Origin: Opitutaceae bacterium
Lineage (GTDB): Bacteria > Verrucomicrobiota > Verrucomicrobiia > Opitutales > Opitutaceae
Direction of reading: 5' to 3'
Assembly: GCA_002694885.1 (NCBI GenBank)
Contig: NZNM01000072.1
Coordinates: 36,639-100,638 of the forward strand
Length of the DNA: 64,000 nucleotides
This document shows positions 1 to 10,512 of the stretch, piece by piece (the first letter of the stretch is position 1; the number at the start of each line of letters is the position of its first letter). A model generated the notes under the pieces. The model searched no databases and was not told the DNA's origin. It was given only the letters and a program-made list of their open reading frames with translations. A program made the translations under genes and the position numbers.

Positions 1-2
1 CT

Positions 3-779
3 ACAACAGTGCGCGAAATGGCTCTGGACAACGAGGCCGTGGGACAGGGCGACTACGTTTCGATATTGGAGGTTATGGGACGCAATTCCGGTTGGATTGC
101 TGCAGGGGCATCGTTGTGCAAACGCCGCGACAAACCTTATGACCCCCCCCACTTGATTTACCTCCCCGAAGTCGCGTTTTCCGAGCAGAAGTTTGTGGAA
201 GACGTTCAGAGGGTTTTGCAGAGAGAGCGATATTGTGTGATTGTCGTGGGTGAAGGTCTTGTGGACGCGGACGGCAACTACGTATCGATGAGCTCCTCGA
301 GCATTGACGCGTTTGGGAATGTGCAGCTTGGAGGATCTGGAGATTACTTGAAAGAGCTGGTTCAAAAGAACCTCAATGTAAGCGCTAGGTCGTGTAAACT
401 GGGGATTGCTCAACGGACTGCTACGCATTGCGCGTCGCAAACCGATGCGGACGAAGCCTATCTTGCAGGACAGAATGCTGTCATCGCTGCTGTGGTAAAT
501 GGCAAGAGCGGAAAAATGGTGACCTTGCAACGTGGAGAGTCGGATACTTACGTTTGCGAAACTGGACTCGCGGAGCTGAGCGAGGTGTCTGAAGGGACAA
601 AGCGAATTCCTGCCGAATGGATCAATGATGATGGGGTCAGTATGAACTATCCTTTCGTTAAATACGCTCTCCCTCTCATTCAAGGCGAGATTGACGTGGC
701 GTTTGAGAATGGTCTGCCCGCATATGCCAAGTTGAGACAGCTGTCTGTCGAGAAACGATTAGGCGTTTACGCGCTTTAG
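3..779 (+). CDS. 6-phosphofructokinase (ATP- or PPi-dependent), C-terminal part; 5' end lies outside the window
   Basis: ORF open to the left edge; motif EVMGRNSGWIAAGASL and the GxG-rich C-terminal PFK fold; stop at 777-779. Confidence 0.85.
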   Translation, partial: TTVREMALDNEAVGQGDYVSILEVMGRNSGWIAAGASLCKRRDKPYDPPHLIYLPEVAFSEQKFVEDVQRVLQRERYCVIVVGEGLVDADGNYVSMSSSSIDAFGNVQLGGSGDYLKELVQKNLNVSARSCKLGIAQRTATHCASQTDADEAYLAGQNAVIAAVVNGKSGKMVTLQRGESDTYVCETGLAELSEVSEGTKRIPAEWINDDGVSMNYPFVKYALPLIQGEIDVAFENGLPAYAKLRQLSVEKRLGVYAL

Positions 780-956
780 ATTATAACGGTCAAAGGCTGG
801 AGGTTTGCTTACCCTCGGCGTCCCGAGCTTTGTTTTAATCGTTGCCCTTTGGCGGGCATCGGAGAGTCTACGCGTTGAGTCATCACTCGCTTTCAGCTTA
901 GGAGAGCACCACGTTTTTTCTAGCTGCGGCAAAAATGGGCTCTCTTCTTGGTCTGA

Positions 957-2762
957 ATGAAACCTACCCCGTATTGGAAACGATCTGAGCGCTGGCTGGC
1001 GTTTTTTCTGACCCTACTGGGGGTTTGTTCCTTTCTGGCGATGGTTCCAGTCACACCTGAGTTGGCGCCCCAGGAGGAAATCGAGGAAGAATCGTTTACC
1101 GAGTCGCGAGGGTTTTTCGACCAATTGAGGGAAGGATCGAGGGCTCCACGCGTTTTGGGGCACTGGACGTCCTTGGCTCCCCCGACGCTGGCCTTACTAA
1201 TAGCCCTCTATTTCCGATCGATGGTTTTCGCTTTGCTAACCGCTTCTGTGGCGGGGGCTTTTTTGTCCTTCGGATTAAACCCGCTCGTTGTGCTTTCGCT
1301 CGCGCTCCACGATTTTATCTGGGAGACGTTGAGCTCGTTTTTCAACCTCTACATCATCCTGTTTTTGTTCACTTTAGTAGGACTGGTGCACCTCATATCC
1401 CGAAACGGAGGTCTGGCGGGATTGGTAACAGTTTTGGGAAAATTGGCTACCAGTAGACGACGTGCCCAGATTTCTGTCGGCGTTAGCGGTCTTGCTATCT
1501 TCTTCGACTATTACTCGAATACCGTTATTCTAGGAAACACTATGCGCCGTTTGTCAGACAAGTGGCGTATTTCCAGGGAAAAGTTGGCCTACCTAGTTGA
1601 TTCGACAACGGCTCCGGTTGCCGGGTTAGCGGTGTTATCCACTTGGATAGCCGCTGAAGCGATGCTGTTGGGGAGTGAAGCAGAAAACTTGGGTATAGAG
1701 CTTTCTGGATACTCTATCTTTATCGAATTGCTTCCTATGCGTTTTTACTGCTTGGGAACTTTGATATTCCTTTTTATCAATGCGGGAATGGGGCGCGAGT
1801 TCGGTTCTATGTATCAGGCAGAAACGCGAGCTTCAATGGAAGGAAAACTTCTTCCCGATGAAGGTGAACCATTGGGGATACAATCGGCGAGCTCTACGGA
1901 GCCCAAAGAGGAGATTCCCCGACGAGCGCTCAACGCGATCATTCCATTAGCTATTGTCATCACTGGAATCGTAGTGGGAATATTGTTACTAGGAAGCTTT
2001 CGCATGGGAGTTTCCGGTGAATCGTTTTCTTGGACTGATTTTGGCGATTGGAGGGCGGCTTTCGGAAAGGCGGTGGGCGACACTGATTCTGCTGGGGCGG
2101 TACCGATTCTGCTGGCGGCATCCCTCCTTGGAAGCGTGGCGGCCTTCGGTTTGACGATAGGGCAACGGCTATTGTCGGTAAAGGAGGCTGTGCAGACTTA
2201 TGTTAGCGGGATGCCGACAATGTGGATGGCGATATTTATCCTGCTGATGGCTTGGTCGATGCAGCAAATTTGCCAAAACCTGGGAACAGCTCAGTATCTC
2301 ATAGACCTGCTTGGGGACCGCATGCCGATTTGGACTCTCCCGATTTTCACGTTTGGCGTGGCGGCCATGATGTCATTCGCTACGGGAACTAGCAGGGGAG
2401 CAATGGGGATCCTAATTCCAATTATACTGCCTCTGGCACACGGATTGGGGGCGTTTGACGAAAGCGATGGTCTAATCTTTTTCCTTACAGCAGCCGCTAT
2501 TCTGGATGGAGCTATTTTTGGCGATCATTGTAGCCCAATAAGTGACACAACCGTGCTGACTTCGATATCTACCGGATGCGACCACATCGCGCACGTTAAG
2601 ACCCAGCTGCCCTATGCCTTTCTTACAATGACGTTTTCCGGATTGTTCGGCTACCTAGCGGTCGCCCAAAAGTTTCCGATTTGGGTTTTCTATCTCCTAT
2701 TCCCAATCAGCGTATACGCTGTTTTCAAAACTTTTGGACGACCTATTCCTGAATCGGATTAG
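957..2762 (+). CDS. Na+/H+ antiporter NhaC family protein
   Basis: 601 aa with many hydrophobic segments; FFDYYSNTVILGNTMRRLSDKWRISREKLAYLVDSTTAPVAGL and GDHCSPISDTTVLTS are typical of NhaC-type antiporters. Confidence 0.85.
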   Translation: MKPTPYWKRSERWLAFFLTLLGVCSFLAMVPVTPELAPQEEIEEESFTESRGFFDQLREGSRAPRVLGHWTSLAPPTLALLIALYFRSMVFALLTASVAGAFLSFGLNPLVVLSLALHDFIWETLSSFFNLYIILFLFTLVGLVHLISRNGGLAGLVTVLGKLATSRRRAQISVGVSGLAIFFDYYSNTVILGNTMRRLSDKWRISREKLAYLVDSTTAPVAGLAVLSTWIAAEAMLLGSEAENLGIELSGYSIFIELLPMRFYCLGTLIFLFINAGMGREFGSMYQAETRASMEGKLLPDEGEPLGIQSASSTEPKEEIPRRALNAIIPLAIVITGIVVGILLLGSFRMGVSGESFSWTDFGDWRAAFGKAVGDTDSAGAVPILLAASLLGSVAAFGLTIGQRLLSVKEAVQTYVSGMPTMWMAIFILLMAWSMQQICQNLGTAQYLIDLLGDRMPIWTLPIFTFGVAAMMSFATGTSRGAMGILIPIILPLAHGLGAFDESDGLIFFLTAAAILDGAIFGDHCSPISDTTVLTSISTGCDHIAHVKTQLPYAFLTMTFSGLFGYLAVAQKFPIWVFYLLFPISVYAVFKTFGRPIPESD

Positions 2763-2814
2763 AGTATTCAGATGTGAATCCGAGTTCTTATATCCCGATT
2801 GCTGGTCTTATAAA

Positions 2815-3598
2815 TTAAGGCAGGGCATATAGTTCTACTAGGGCCACGCCTGTGGTTCCATCATCTCCAGAAATCCGAAGCGTGTACAATCCGGTTTCCA
2901 GGCTTATCAGCATCCCAGCATCCTGACTTTCTGGGTCGAGCGGGAATGCTCCAACGGATTGGCTGGCGTCGCCCAGTGAAGGCTTCGGCTGCGGCGCCCA
3001 CATCGGCTTCGGTGTACCCTCCGTCGACACCCAAAGTGAAAAGTTCAAGCAGCTCACGGCCAAAGTTCTCGTTGATCTCGCCCGCCGAGCTTTCGTCGAG
3101 ATCGAGCATTTTGATCATAGCCTCAGACCAGGAGACCTCCTGAATCAGTTTTCGGAAGGCGCCATCTTGACCGATTCCAGCAGCATGGCGACGCATCATT
3201 TCGAAGTATCGGATGAAATACATGAAGCGCGTGCTGCCGGAGCAGGTGCTCATGTCTATTGGAAGGTGGTCTAGCAGAAACTTTAGCAGTTTAGCCGCGA
3301 GCGGCTGGCCGTCGCACAGCATACGTAGATACCAGGCGATGAAGGATCTCCGGCGTTCGCTATCTCCATCCCATAAATCTCCGTTGGGATCGGTCTCGGT
3401 AGACCAATCTGGCTTTGGGAAAGCTGACCAATTTTCATTGGTTTCCGCGAGAGAATCGATAGCCGCTTCGATTCCGCTGCTTTGTCCCAATTGGTAGAAT
3501 GCTTCGCGTTCGGCAGGCGATCCCCCGAATCCTGCTCGATGAAATAAGTGATCGGCTGCCCGACGGGTCCACTTTTCTTGTGATAAGGGCGTCAACAT
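2815..3598 (-). pseudogene. Chimeric remnant: DUF1800 N-terminal portion joined out of frame to the 3' end of a giant repeat protein
   Basis: ORF 2861-3598(-) aligns by eye with the DUF1800 protein at 8446-10050 up to EAFTGR; ORF 2815-3063(-) has SQSVGAFPLDPESQDAGMLISLETGLYTLRISGDDGTTGVALVELYALP, like the C-terminus of 3922-7050(-). The two parts are in different frames; junction near 2966-2972. Confidence 0.85.
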
Positions 3599-3921
3599 AA
3601 GGCTCCTACGTTCTTAAAGGTTAGGCTTCCTCTCTCGCGAAAATATGAGAGATTGGACTCCACTAACGGTAGTGGTTTAATGCGTTTAAGCAGTTTGTGG
3701 GCGTTTGCAGATGGACCCTAGAACCGGTCTGCTCTGGTTGATCGAATCGGCAATCGCTTTAGACCCGATTCAGTAGGGCCTTATAGGCGCTCTCACGGAT
3801 TGCATTGCTGGCGGATCCGGTGGAATTGGGACGGCTCGATAGTATGAGCGAGTCCCTACAATTGAGAACTCGTCCGTTCTCGTTCTGAAACTAAACGATG
3901 ATTGACCGGAATTTCTCCCGT

Positions 3922-6900
3922 TTACGGAATAGCATACAACTCGACCAGAGCGATTCCGGTTGTACCGTTTTCCCCAGAGGTAACGACGGTGTACAAACCT
4001 GGGTCGAGATCTATGATCATCGCAGCGTCTTCGCTATTTTCACCCAGCGGGAATGCTCCCGCTAGTTGGCTAGCCGCTGTGATCTCGGATGGATCCCACA
4101 AATTTCGCCAACCATCATTGAATGCAATAGGCGTTCCAGCTATATCGTAAATTCTGAACTGAGGATTGGCCAGAAAACCAGCGACTCCCAGTTGCTGAAG
4201 GCTAGGACCGACAGCTCGAATCAGGACCCGACTCGGCAAATCGCCTTCTATTACAAATCCAGGTATGACCACGTCGGCTCCCGTTCCCACCAAGGCCCGA
4301 CATGAAATGTTGATCATCCGAGTGAAATTCTCCTCAATTTCAAACGCTTCAACGAGAGCGACGCCCGTAGAGCCGTCCTGCCCTCGAACGATGGCTGTGT
4401 ACAAACCTTGCTCGAGTTCCATAAGAGCGGCGGTGTCATCATCCCGCATATTTCTCTCACCTGCGCCAACAGATTGAGATGCCGCTAAAATCGCGTCTGG
4501 ATCATCACTATCTTTCCAACCCTCATTGAAATAGATTAACTCGTTTGCAGAGTTGTAAATTTCCAGCCGCGGTTTCAATAGAGGATCATCGATATTGTTA
4601 TCTGCGAGGCTAGGGCCAATACCTCTCACTAGGATTTGTTTCGATTCCGGACCAGCGACTACAAATCCGGCGATCAAAACATTAGCCCCTGTTCCTACTC
4701 GGGCCCGAGTCGAAATATTGAAGAGCCGTTTGTCGGTGACGAGAATTTCTGAATTCTCGCTTGCAGTTGATCCTCCCGCGCTAGTGGCGACAACGTGGTA
4801 GGTTCCCTCATGCTCCGTGTTTGTTGGATCGATACTAAGTTCAGATTCAGTTTCCCCGTTGAGGATTCCCCCATTGAAGTACCATTGATAGTCGATTGCG
4901 GTATTGGATACAGCTCTAGCATCGAGAATCGCTCGGCCTCCTTTCAGAACAATATCGCCTAGCGGTTGTTCTACGAATGCGGGAATGTCAGGCAAAGATT
5001 GTATCGAAACACTAGCTACTTCGCTTAGAATGGCCCCTGTTTGGCTTGTGACAGATACCGTGTAGTTCCCGTTGTCGCTGGCGGAAGCGGCGGAGATTAC
5101 CAATGAATCGCCTGTAGCTCCAGAGATATCTTCGCCGTCCTTTTTCCATTGGTAGGAGAACGGTCCCTGGCCTGACGCCTCGACAGATAGGGTTACGGTT
5201 TCCCCATCATAGGAAGTTTCGCTTGAAGTTTGTAAGCTAATTGATGGAGGAGCTAGATTTTCGATTCCAACAATCGCAATCGCATTAGCCCCATTCGTGA
5301 ATCCGTAATTCATGGCGAGTTGGCCATTGGAATTGAATCCCCCGATTTCCGCGCTGCGAACGGTGGCAGGGAAACCAGGTTTAACGTCAAAAGTGTCTCC
5401 TTCGCGAGCGATCAGGACGATCGCTCCGTTTTCGTCGGTCGCCCAAGCCCCGGAATCGGTTGTATCGCTAATCACGTCTCCGAGACCTTTAAGAGTGCCT
5501 TGAAATGCGATCTGGCCGATTCCGTTTATGATGGGAAAACTGAGAAGGTCAAAGGCGACACCTGTTGCCGTCCCGGGAGCTTGAAGTCCCGTTTGAGCGA
5601 TAATCGACCACTCGCCTGATGCGGATCTGGCTAGGATGGTGCTGAGGTTGCCACCGGACTCTACAGCATGGACCGCCAAATCCCCATCGTTGCTGGCGAC
5701 CGGATCCATGAAGCTGTTGAAGCTACGATTGATTCCAAAGATATCGACGGATTGCTCCGAGGAAATCAGTAGGTTCAGGATGCCATTGGAATACTGATAC
5801 AATCCCTCCTCTTCGTTGGTATTTTGCAGACTGGCCCAAAAATAGACATTACCATCGCCATCAACCGAGGGTTTCCCAAGAGATAGGAAAGGATCGCTGG
5901 ATCCTGGAGCTGAATCGCCGGATTTGGCAATCAGCGTCGCTCCAAAATTAGTGTCGAGGGCCCATATCCCCTTCTCGTTGTTGAAGTCGTTTTCGTCTGA
6001 ATCTTCGATGGTGGCTAGCAAGGCTCCATTGAGGGAGGCGTTTTGGGCGAGCGCGATGGGTTTAGCGATCGTCAGTGTGCCGCCATTGAGATTAGACCCT
6101 TCGATAGCCGCGAGTTTCACTACGGGTGCTGCTTCACCTTCAGGTGCTGGAAGCTTGGCCACCCAGATCCCATTATCATCCGGTTCATTAGATAGGCGAA
6201 GGCGTGATGAAAAAGAAAACCCGTGGGATGGTAGGCCTTGGGGAGCTCCAAAGTATTGGTACCTTTTCGATGGAGAAGTCGTCCCATCGTAATCGATGAT
6301 TGGTCGACCTGATTGTGTGGCGGCAATGATTTTGAAATCCGGGTTTGCTGCTAAGGCTCCTCTCTTACCAGCTGATAAGAGGATTTCCGATGACGAGAAG
6401 CTATGGCCGGGAGCGAGTTTCCCCGCTAAGGCAATACTGGGACCGCCAGTAGCAGAAATGGATCGAATGCTCTCAAAGAACCCGCTTTCACCGTTTACGG
6501 TCGCGGGCTCGCCTACAGCGGCTATTAATTCAACGTTGCCGTTGCTGTATTGCAGAGCTGCGTCGAGATGGGCTGGGCTACGATTGGCGATTTCCCTCAA
6601 TAGCCGCAGTTTTTCGACAACCGTAGCTTGCGTGTCCGGATCGAGGGGAGGTTCGCTGCTTGGGGGCATACTGCCATTCGAAATGCGATTAACCAGAGCC
6701 TGCAAGGCGAGAGGCCGAAGAATTAGATCTTGGGAGCTTTGAATCTGCGTAAGATCGAAGGTGTTCTGACGCCCAGCCCCTTCGCCGTGGCAACTTATGC
6801 AGCTCTTTTCGAAGACGGGTGCCAGAACTTCCGTGTATGCTCGATCAATACCGGAGGTTTCGAACAAAGCTCCGAACGAAACCTGCCCGTCTTCATTGAT

Positions 6901-7050
6901 ATCCGGGATCGAAAATGAATCCAAGGTCTGTTGAGAGCTTGTCCCTGCCGAATCACCAGATAACGAAACGAGTTCGAAAGTATTGGAATAACCGCCTATT
7001 GAAATAGCGGACGCAGCAAAAATTAGAAAGGCGTAAGAAATCGTCTTCAT
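3922..7050 (-). CDS. Giant secreted protein: signal peptide, single CxxCH cytochrome c (PSCyt1-like) module, Ig-like domains and two C-terminal tandem repeat domains
   Basis: MKTISYAFLIFAASAISIGG signal; CISCHGEGAGRQNTFDL heme motif; PPSISLQTSSETSYDGETVTLSVEASGQGPFSYQWKKDGEDISGA Ig-like; two related ~115-aa units each ending in TG(V/I)ALVEx(F/Y). Start moved from 7137 to the internal ATG at 7050, just after the DUF1501 stop. Confidence 0.85.
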   Translation of the reverse strand: MKTISYAFLIFAASAISIGGYSNTFELVSLSGDSAGTSSQQTLDSFSIPDINEDGQVSFGALFETSGIDRAYTEVLAPVFEKSCISCHGEGAGRQNTFDLTQIQSSQDLILRPLALQALVNRISNGSMPPSSEPPLDPDTQATVVEKLRLLREIANRSPAHLDAALQYSNGNVELIAAVGEPATVNGESGFFESIRSISATGGPSIALAGKLAPGHSFSSSEILLSAGKRGALAANPDFKIIAATQSGRPIIDYDGTTSPSKRYQYFGAPQGLPSHGFSFSSRLRLSNEPDDNGIWVAKLPAPEGEAAPVVKLAAIEGSNLNGGTLTIAKPIALAQNASLNGALLATIEDSDENDFNNEKGIWALDTNFGATLIAKSGDSAPGSSDPFLSLGKPSVDGDGNVYFWASLQNTNEEEGLYQYSNGILNLLISSEQSVDIFGINRSFNSFMDPVASNDGDLAVHAVESGGNLSTILARSASGEWSIIAQTGLQAPGTATGVAFDLLSFPIINGIGQIAFQGTLKGLGDVISDTTDSGAWATDENGAIVLIAREGDTFDVKPGFPATVRSAEIGGFNSNGQLAMNYGFTNGANAIAIVGIENLAPPSISLQTSSETSYDGETVTLSVEASGQGPFSYQWKKDGEDISGATGDSLVISAASASDNGNYTVSVTSQTGAILSEVASVSIQSLPDIPAFVEQPLGDIVLKGGRAILDARAVSNTAIDYQWYFNGGILNGETESELSIDPTNTEHEGTYHVVATSAGGSTASENSEILVTDKRLFNISTRARVGTGANVLIAGFVVAGPESKQILVRGIGPSLADNNIDDPLLKPRLEIYNSANELIYFNEGWKDSDDPDAILAASQSVGAGERNMRDDDTAALMELEQGLYTAIVRGQDGSTGVALVEAFEIEENFTRMINISCRALVGTGADVVIPGFVIEGDLPSRVLIRAVGPSLQQLGVAGFLANPQFRIYDIAGTPIAFNDGWRNLWDPSEITAASQLAGAFPLGENSEDAAMIIDLDPGLYTVVTSGENGTTGIALVELYAIP

Positions 7051-7052
7051 GT

Positions 7053-8420
7053 CTATCTGATTATGTCTAGCGGTTGGAAGTCCCTTGGCGGCGAAGGAAA
7101 TATTGCGGACATTGCCGATGGGGGCACGCCCATCCATTTTTCTAGGACTGACCGATACACGGTTCTAAAATCGACGTTGTATTGCATGCTGTTACGGCTT
7201 ACGCGAGCGTCCTCCGCCAGATCTGGATAGAGTCCGTAATACTGGTTTCCAGCTACCTGACCACCCATGAGAAATAGGGTTTCCGCTGCCCCGTGGTCGG
7301 TTCCGTAGCTCCCGTTTTGAATCACTTTGCGGCCGAATTCACTGAAGGTCAGAATGACTACTCGATCCCAATTGCCTTGGGCCTTCATCTCGTCAACGAA
7401 GGCTCCAAGAGCCCCATTCAAGGTTTGCAGCAAGTCGAAATGGCGACCACTTAATGGGCCGTCCTCGAGTACTTGATTGTTGTGGGTATCGTAGCCACCC
7501 TGGCGAGCGTAGTAGACTGATGTGTCGCTTCGACCTTTGATGAGCTGAGCGATGATTTTTAGGCTGTTGGCCAACCCATTACTGGGCCAATCGGGATTAA
7601 TTAGATTACCACCGCGCTCCATCGCCAACTGAACGCTTTCCGTACTAATCATGGCGCTGTGAGCGGAACGCTGGACGTAAGCGAGAGTATCATTCTCTTC
7701 ACTTACCCCATCGTCCGTCTCATGATCGAGTCCGATAAGGTTTCGATAGAGCCCTTCGAGCGATTTTTCCCGTCCCAGTATTTGCTTGTCCCGCCAATTG
7801 AAGAATTGCGGGTTCTGAAACGTCACGGATGGACTAGTGGCTGCGTTACTCTTGAATGCGAATGTTGGACGGCGATTGATGTAAATTCCGGTCGTGGCGC
7901 CACATCCATCGCATTGATTATCCAAATAGCGTCCAATCCAGCCGTCTTTTGGCACGCCGTTAGGCTCTGCGGAATGCCAGTAGTCGAAGGATTTGAAGTG
8001 AGAAAGGTTGGGGTTTGGATACCCAACACCATTGATGATACCGAGCTCTCCATCATCCCACATTTCCTTGAATCTAGTTAGGTTAGGATGGAGGGCTAGC
8101 GGCTCATTTTTGCCGGTGACACTAGGGCCGTCTTGGTCCGTGATTTGCAGTATATTGTGCTCTGTCCCGAGTCTAATTTCCGGTCGTGCGCCGCGGTATA
8201 TGGAATTAGTATATGGAATTAGCGTGTTCAGCGTATCGTTGCCACCAGCCATTTCCATCAGAAGAATGATTGGGCCGTCGCCGCCTTGAGACGGAAGGCT
8301 TTGAGCCCGGGCGTCCAGGTTGAAAAGCGTCTGCTGAATGAAGCCAGGCAATGTCATTGACGCGGTCGCTCCCCAAATGGATTTGGAAACGAAGTCTCTT
8401 CTGTTCAATTTTGTATTCAT
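7053..8420 (-). CDS. DUF1501 domain-containing protein (sulfatase-like, Tat-type N-terminus)
   Basis: NRRDFVSKSIWGATASMTLPGF, MEMAGGNDTLNTLIPY, VVILTFSEFGRKVIQNGSYGTDHGAAETLFLMGG. Confidence 0.92.
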   Translation of the reverse strand: MNTKLNRRDFVSKSIWGATASMTLPGFIQQTLFNLDARAQSLPSQGGDGPIILLMEMAGGNDTLNTLIPYTNSIYRGARPEIRLGTEHNILQITDQDGPSVTGKNEPLALHPNLTRFKEMWDDGELGIINGVGYPNPNLSHFKSFDYWHSAEPNGVPKDGWIGRYLDNQCDGCGATTGIYINRRPTFAFKSNAATSPSVTFQNPQFFNWRDKQILGREKSLEGLYRNLIGLDHETDDGVSEENDTLAYVQRSAHSAMISTESVQLAMERGGNLINPDWPSNGLANSLKIIAQLIKGRSDTSVYYARQGGYDTHNNQVLEDGPLSGRHFDLLQTLNGALGAFVDEMKAQGNWDRVVILTFSEFGRKVIQNGSYGTDHGAAETLFLMGGQVAGNQYYGLYPDLAEDARVSRNSMQYNVDFRTVYRSVLEKWMGVPPSAMSAIFPSPPRDFQPLDIIR

Positions 8421-8445
8421 ATCGTTTTTGCGTCCTCGGATTTGG

Positions 8446-10050
8446 CTATTGCGTCTGATACTCAGGCAGAGCGAGAACTAGCCGAACGAGTTCTCTAACT
8501 CCCTCCAGCTCTCCGAGTTCGTCGCTGACAGAAGAATACCGATCCAAAAGCGTTCTCACTTGGCTCTTGCGAAGCTCTCGATTTGGTATGAATCGTTGTC
8601 TCAAGTTTTCCAATAGGAGGGGAAATTTCTCTATTCTTCTCAATTCTTTTGGGGCGATAACATTCCAATCGACATCCGGAAAATCGTCCATGGAGTTACG
8701 AGTTCTCCCGGTCGTGAAGACCTCGTAGTTGTGATGGGTAAACACGCTCGGCATATTCATGCGGAACACCATCGCGCCAGTTGCCAGCCATGTGTTACCA
8801 GGACCCTCTGGCTCTGGCCAACCAGCGATGCTAGGAGGTAAATGCACTTCGTACCCCAACTGTTGCATAACGTCCTCCATAGCATCTCTCGTCGGAAGAG
8901 TTACTCCCAACTGATTCGCCAAGCAAACGAAGTAGTCTCCGGCGTCCTTGATTTGGGCATTCACAACCGACTCGTCATAAAACTCCTCGCTCAAAAACAG
9001 GTCTTTCAGAAAGGGGCGAATCTCGTAGCCGTGATCGTCGCGCAATTTACTGGCCAATGCTGCCACAAGTTCTTTGGAAGGTTTTGGCGAAGCGAAATAT
9101 CTCCAAAGTTTCCAGCTGAGATGCTTTGCGCAGCGGTCTGTATCGAATATGACATCAATAATATCATCCCCATCGATGATAGGGTTGCCCTCAGGCGTTG
9201 TCTCGTAACCGTAGAAAGGCCCCTTCGTATTTCTGTCTTGGCTCCCCCGATTTTGCCATACGCTTGCCGGGGGAAGCGGTGGATTTTGATTCCCTGCGGG
9301 GTTATTGTAACGGTTCTCGTCGGGGTAGTAGCGGAAATTGTAGAATTTTCGGCCTGTAAAGGCATCGGCTGCTACAGCTACATCCTCCTCGGTGTACTCG
9401 GGATCATCAGAATACTCGTCCCCTATACCCATCGCAAACAATTCCAATAACTCGCGGCCGAAATTCTCGTTCACGTTTCCTCGGTTGCTCCGGTACAGAT
9501 CGAGAGTCCGGATCATGCCGAGGGACCAGGAAACGTGATTAACCAAAGTCTTAAAATTCCCGTAATGGCCTGGAGGCACTAGCCTCTCATCCCCTGCGAA
9601 GGGAGCATCCTCACCCGCCAAATTACCAGCTGCATGCCTTCGGAGTGTCTCGGTGTAACGGAACATGCCGATCCACCTATAATACTGCCCTACAGTTGCG
9701 GAATCGACAGCAAAGTGGTCGATGAAAAACTTCAGAAGTTTCGAGGCTAGCGGCTGGCTACCAAGCAGCACCTTGAAATACCATCGAACATACTCCCTAC
9801 GGCGAACGCCCTGATTACCGAAAGTCTCGCCATTCGGATCGACTTCAGATTGCATCCAATCTGGCCAAGGAAGACTGGACCAGTCCTCGCTGGTTTCGAG
9901 AAGCGAGTCGACAGCCGCTTCGATTCCTTGCTCTTTTCCGAGCTGATAAAAGGCTTCTTGTTCTTCGGGAGATCCCCCGTAGCCGGCCCGTTGCAGCAAG
10001 TGCGTCGCATTGCGGCGGGACCAGGATTCTTGAGGCAGTGGATTAAGCAT
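8446..10050 (-). CDS. DUF1800 domain-containing protein
   Basis: HLLQRAGYGGSPEEQEAFY, SKLLKFFIDHFAVDS, NENFGRELLELFAMGIGDEYSDDPEYTEEDVAVAADAFTGRKF, PPSIAGWPEPEGPGNTWLATG. Confidence 0.92.
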   Translation of the reverse strand: MLNPLPQESWSRRNATHLLQRAGYGGSPEEQEAFYQLGKEQGIEAAVDSLLETSEDWSSLPWPDWMQSEVDPNGETFGNQGVRRREYVRWYFKVLLGSQPLASKLLKFFIDHFAVDSATVGQYYRWIGMFRYTETLRRHAAGNLAGEDAPFAGDERLVPPGHYGNFKTLVNHVSWSLGMIRTLDLYRSNRGNVNENFGRELLELFAMGIGDEYSDDPEYTEEDVAVAADAFTGRKFYNFRYYPDENRYNNPAGNQNPPLPPASVWQNRGSQDRNTKGPFYGYETTPEGNPIIDGDDIIDVIFDTDRCAKHLSWKLWRYFASPKPSKELVAALASKLRDDHGYEIRPFLKDLFLSEEFYDESVVNAQIKDAGDYFVCLANQLGVTLPTRDAMEDVMQQLGYEVHLPPSIAGWPEPEGPGNTWLATGAMVFRMNMPSVFTHHNYEVFTTGRTRNSMDDFPDVDWNVIAPKELRRIEKFPLLLENLRQRFIPNRELRKSQVRTLLDRYSSVSDELGELEGVRELVRLVLALPEYQTQ

Positions 10051-10512
10051 GGTAGGCAGGATATTTTTTGGCTTCCTCTTAATCGGCTCGAAAAGCTGTT
10101 TGCCTTAGCTAGCTATTTGCTCGGCTCGATTTGAGGAGGCTTCCGTAAGTGATTGGGCGGTAAAAGGCTTATACGTTGAAACGAGGTTTGTCGGTTTCGA
10201 ATCTGCAGTGGACGTTTTTGATCTTCATCTGATTGGGTCCGCAATCCTAAGCATTTGTTCATGCTACCTATGGAAATGTAGAAGACGGTTGCTCTGTAAA
10301 GCTACATTTGCGAAAAACCCATGGTTAAGGAGCGACTATTGGATTCTCCTAGTTATTGATAACCAGGAAACTAGGGGAATGCTCTACCTGTAGCCGAGAA
10401 TTGTCCGGCGAACGAGTGAGGGGGACTATATTTTTCGAATTCAGTTGTTCCGACAGTGGGACTGGCTGAATTGAGTGGACCCGACGGGCTTGTGAAGCAA
10501 TAGCGTAGAGCT

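Noticed and set aside
10051-10512. Short ORF 10208-10393 as a gene
   Set aside because: 61 aa, no motif, no clear ribosome-binding context; treated as intergenic.
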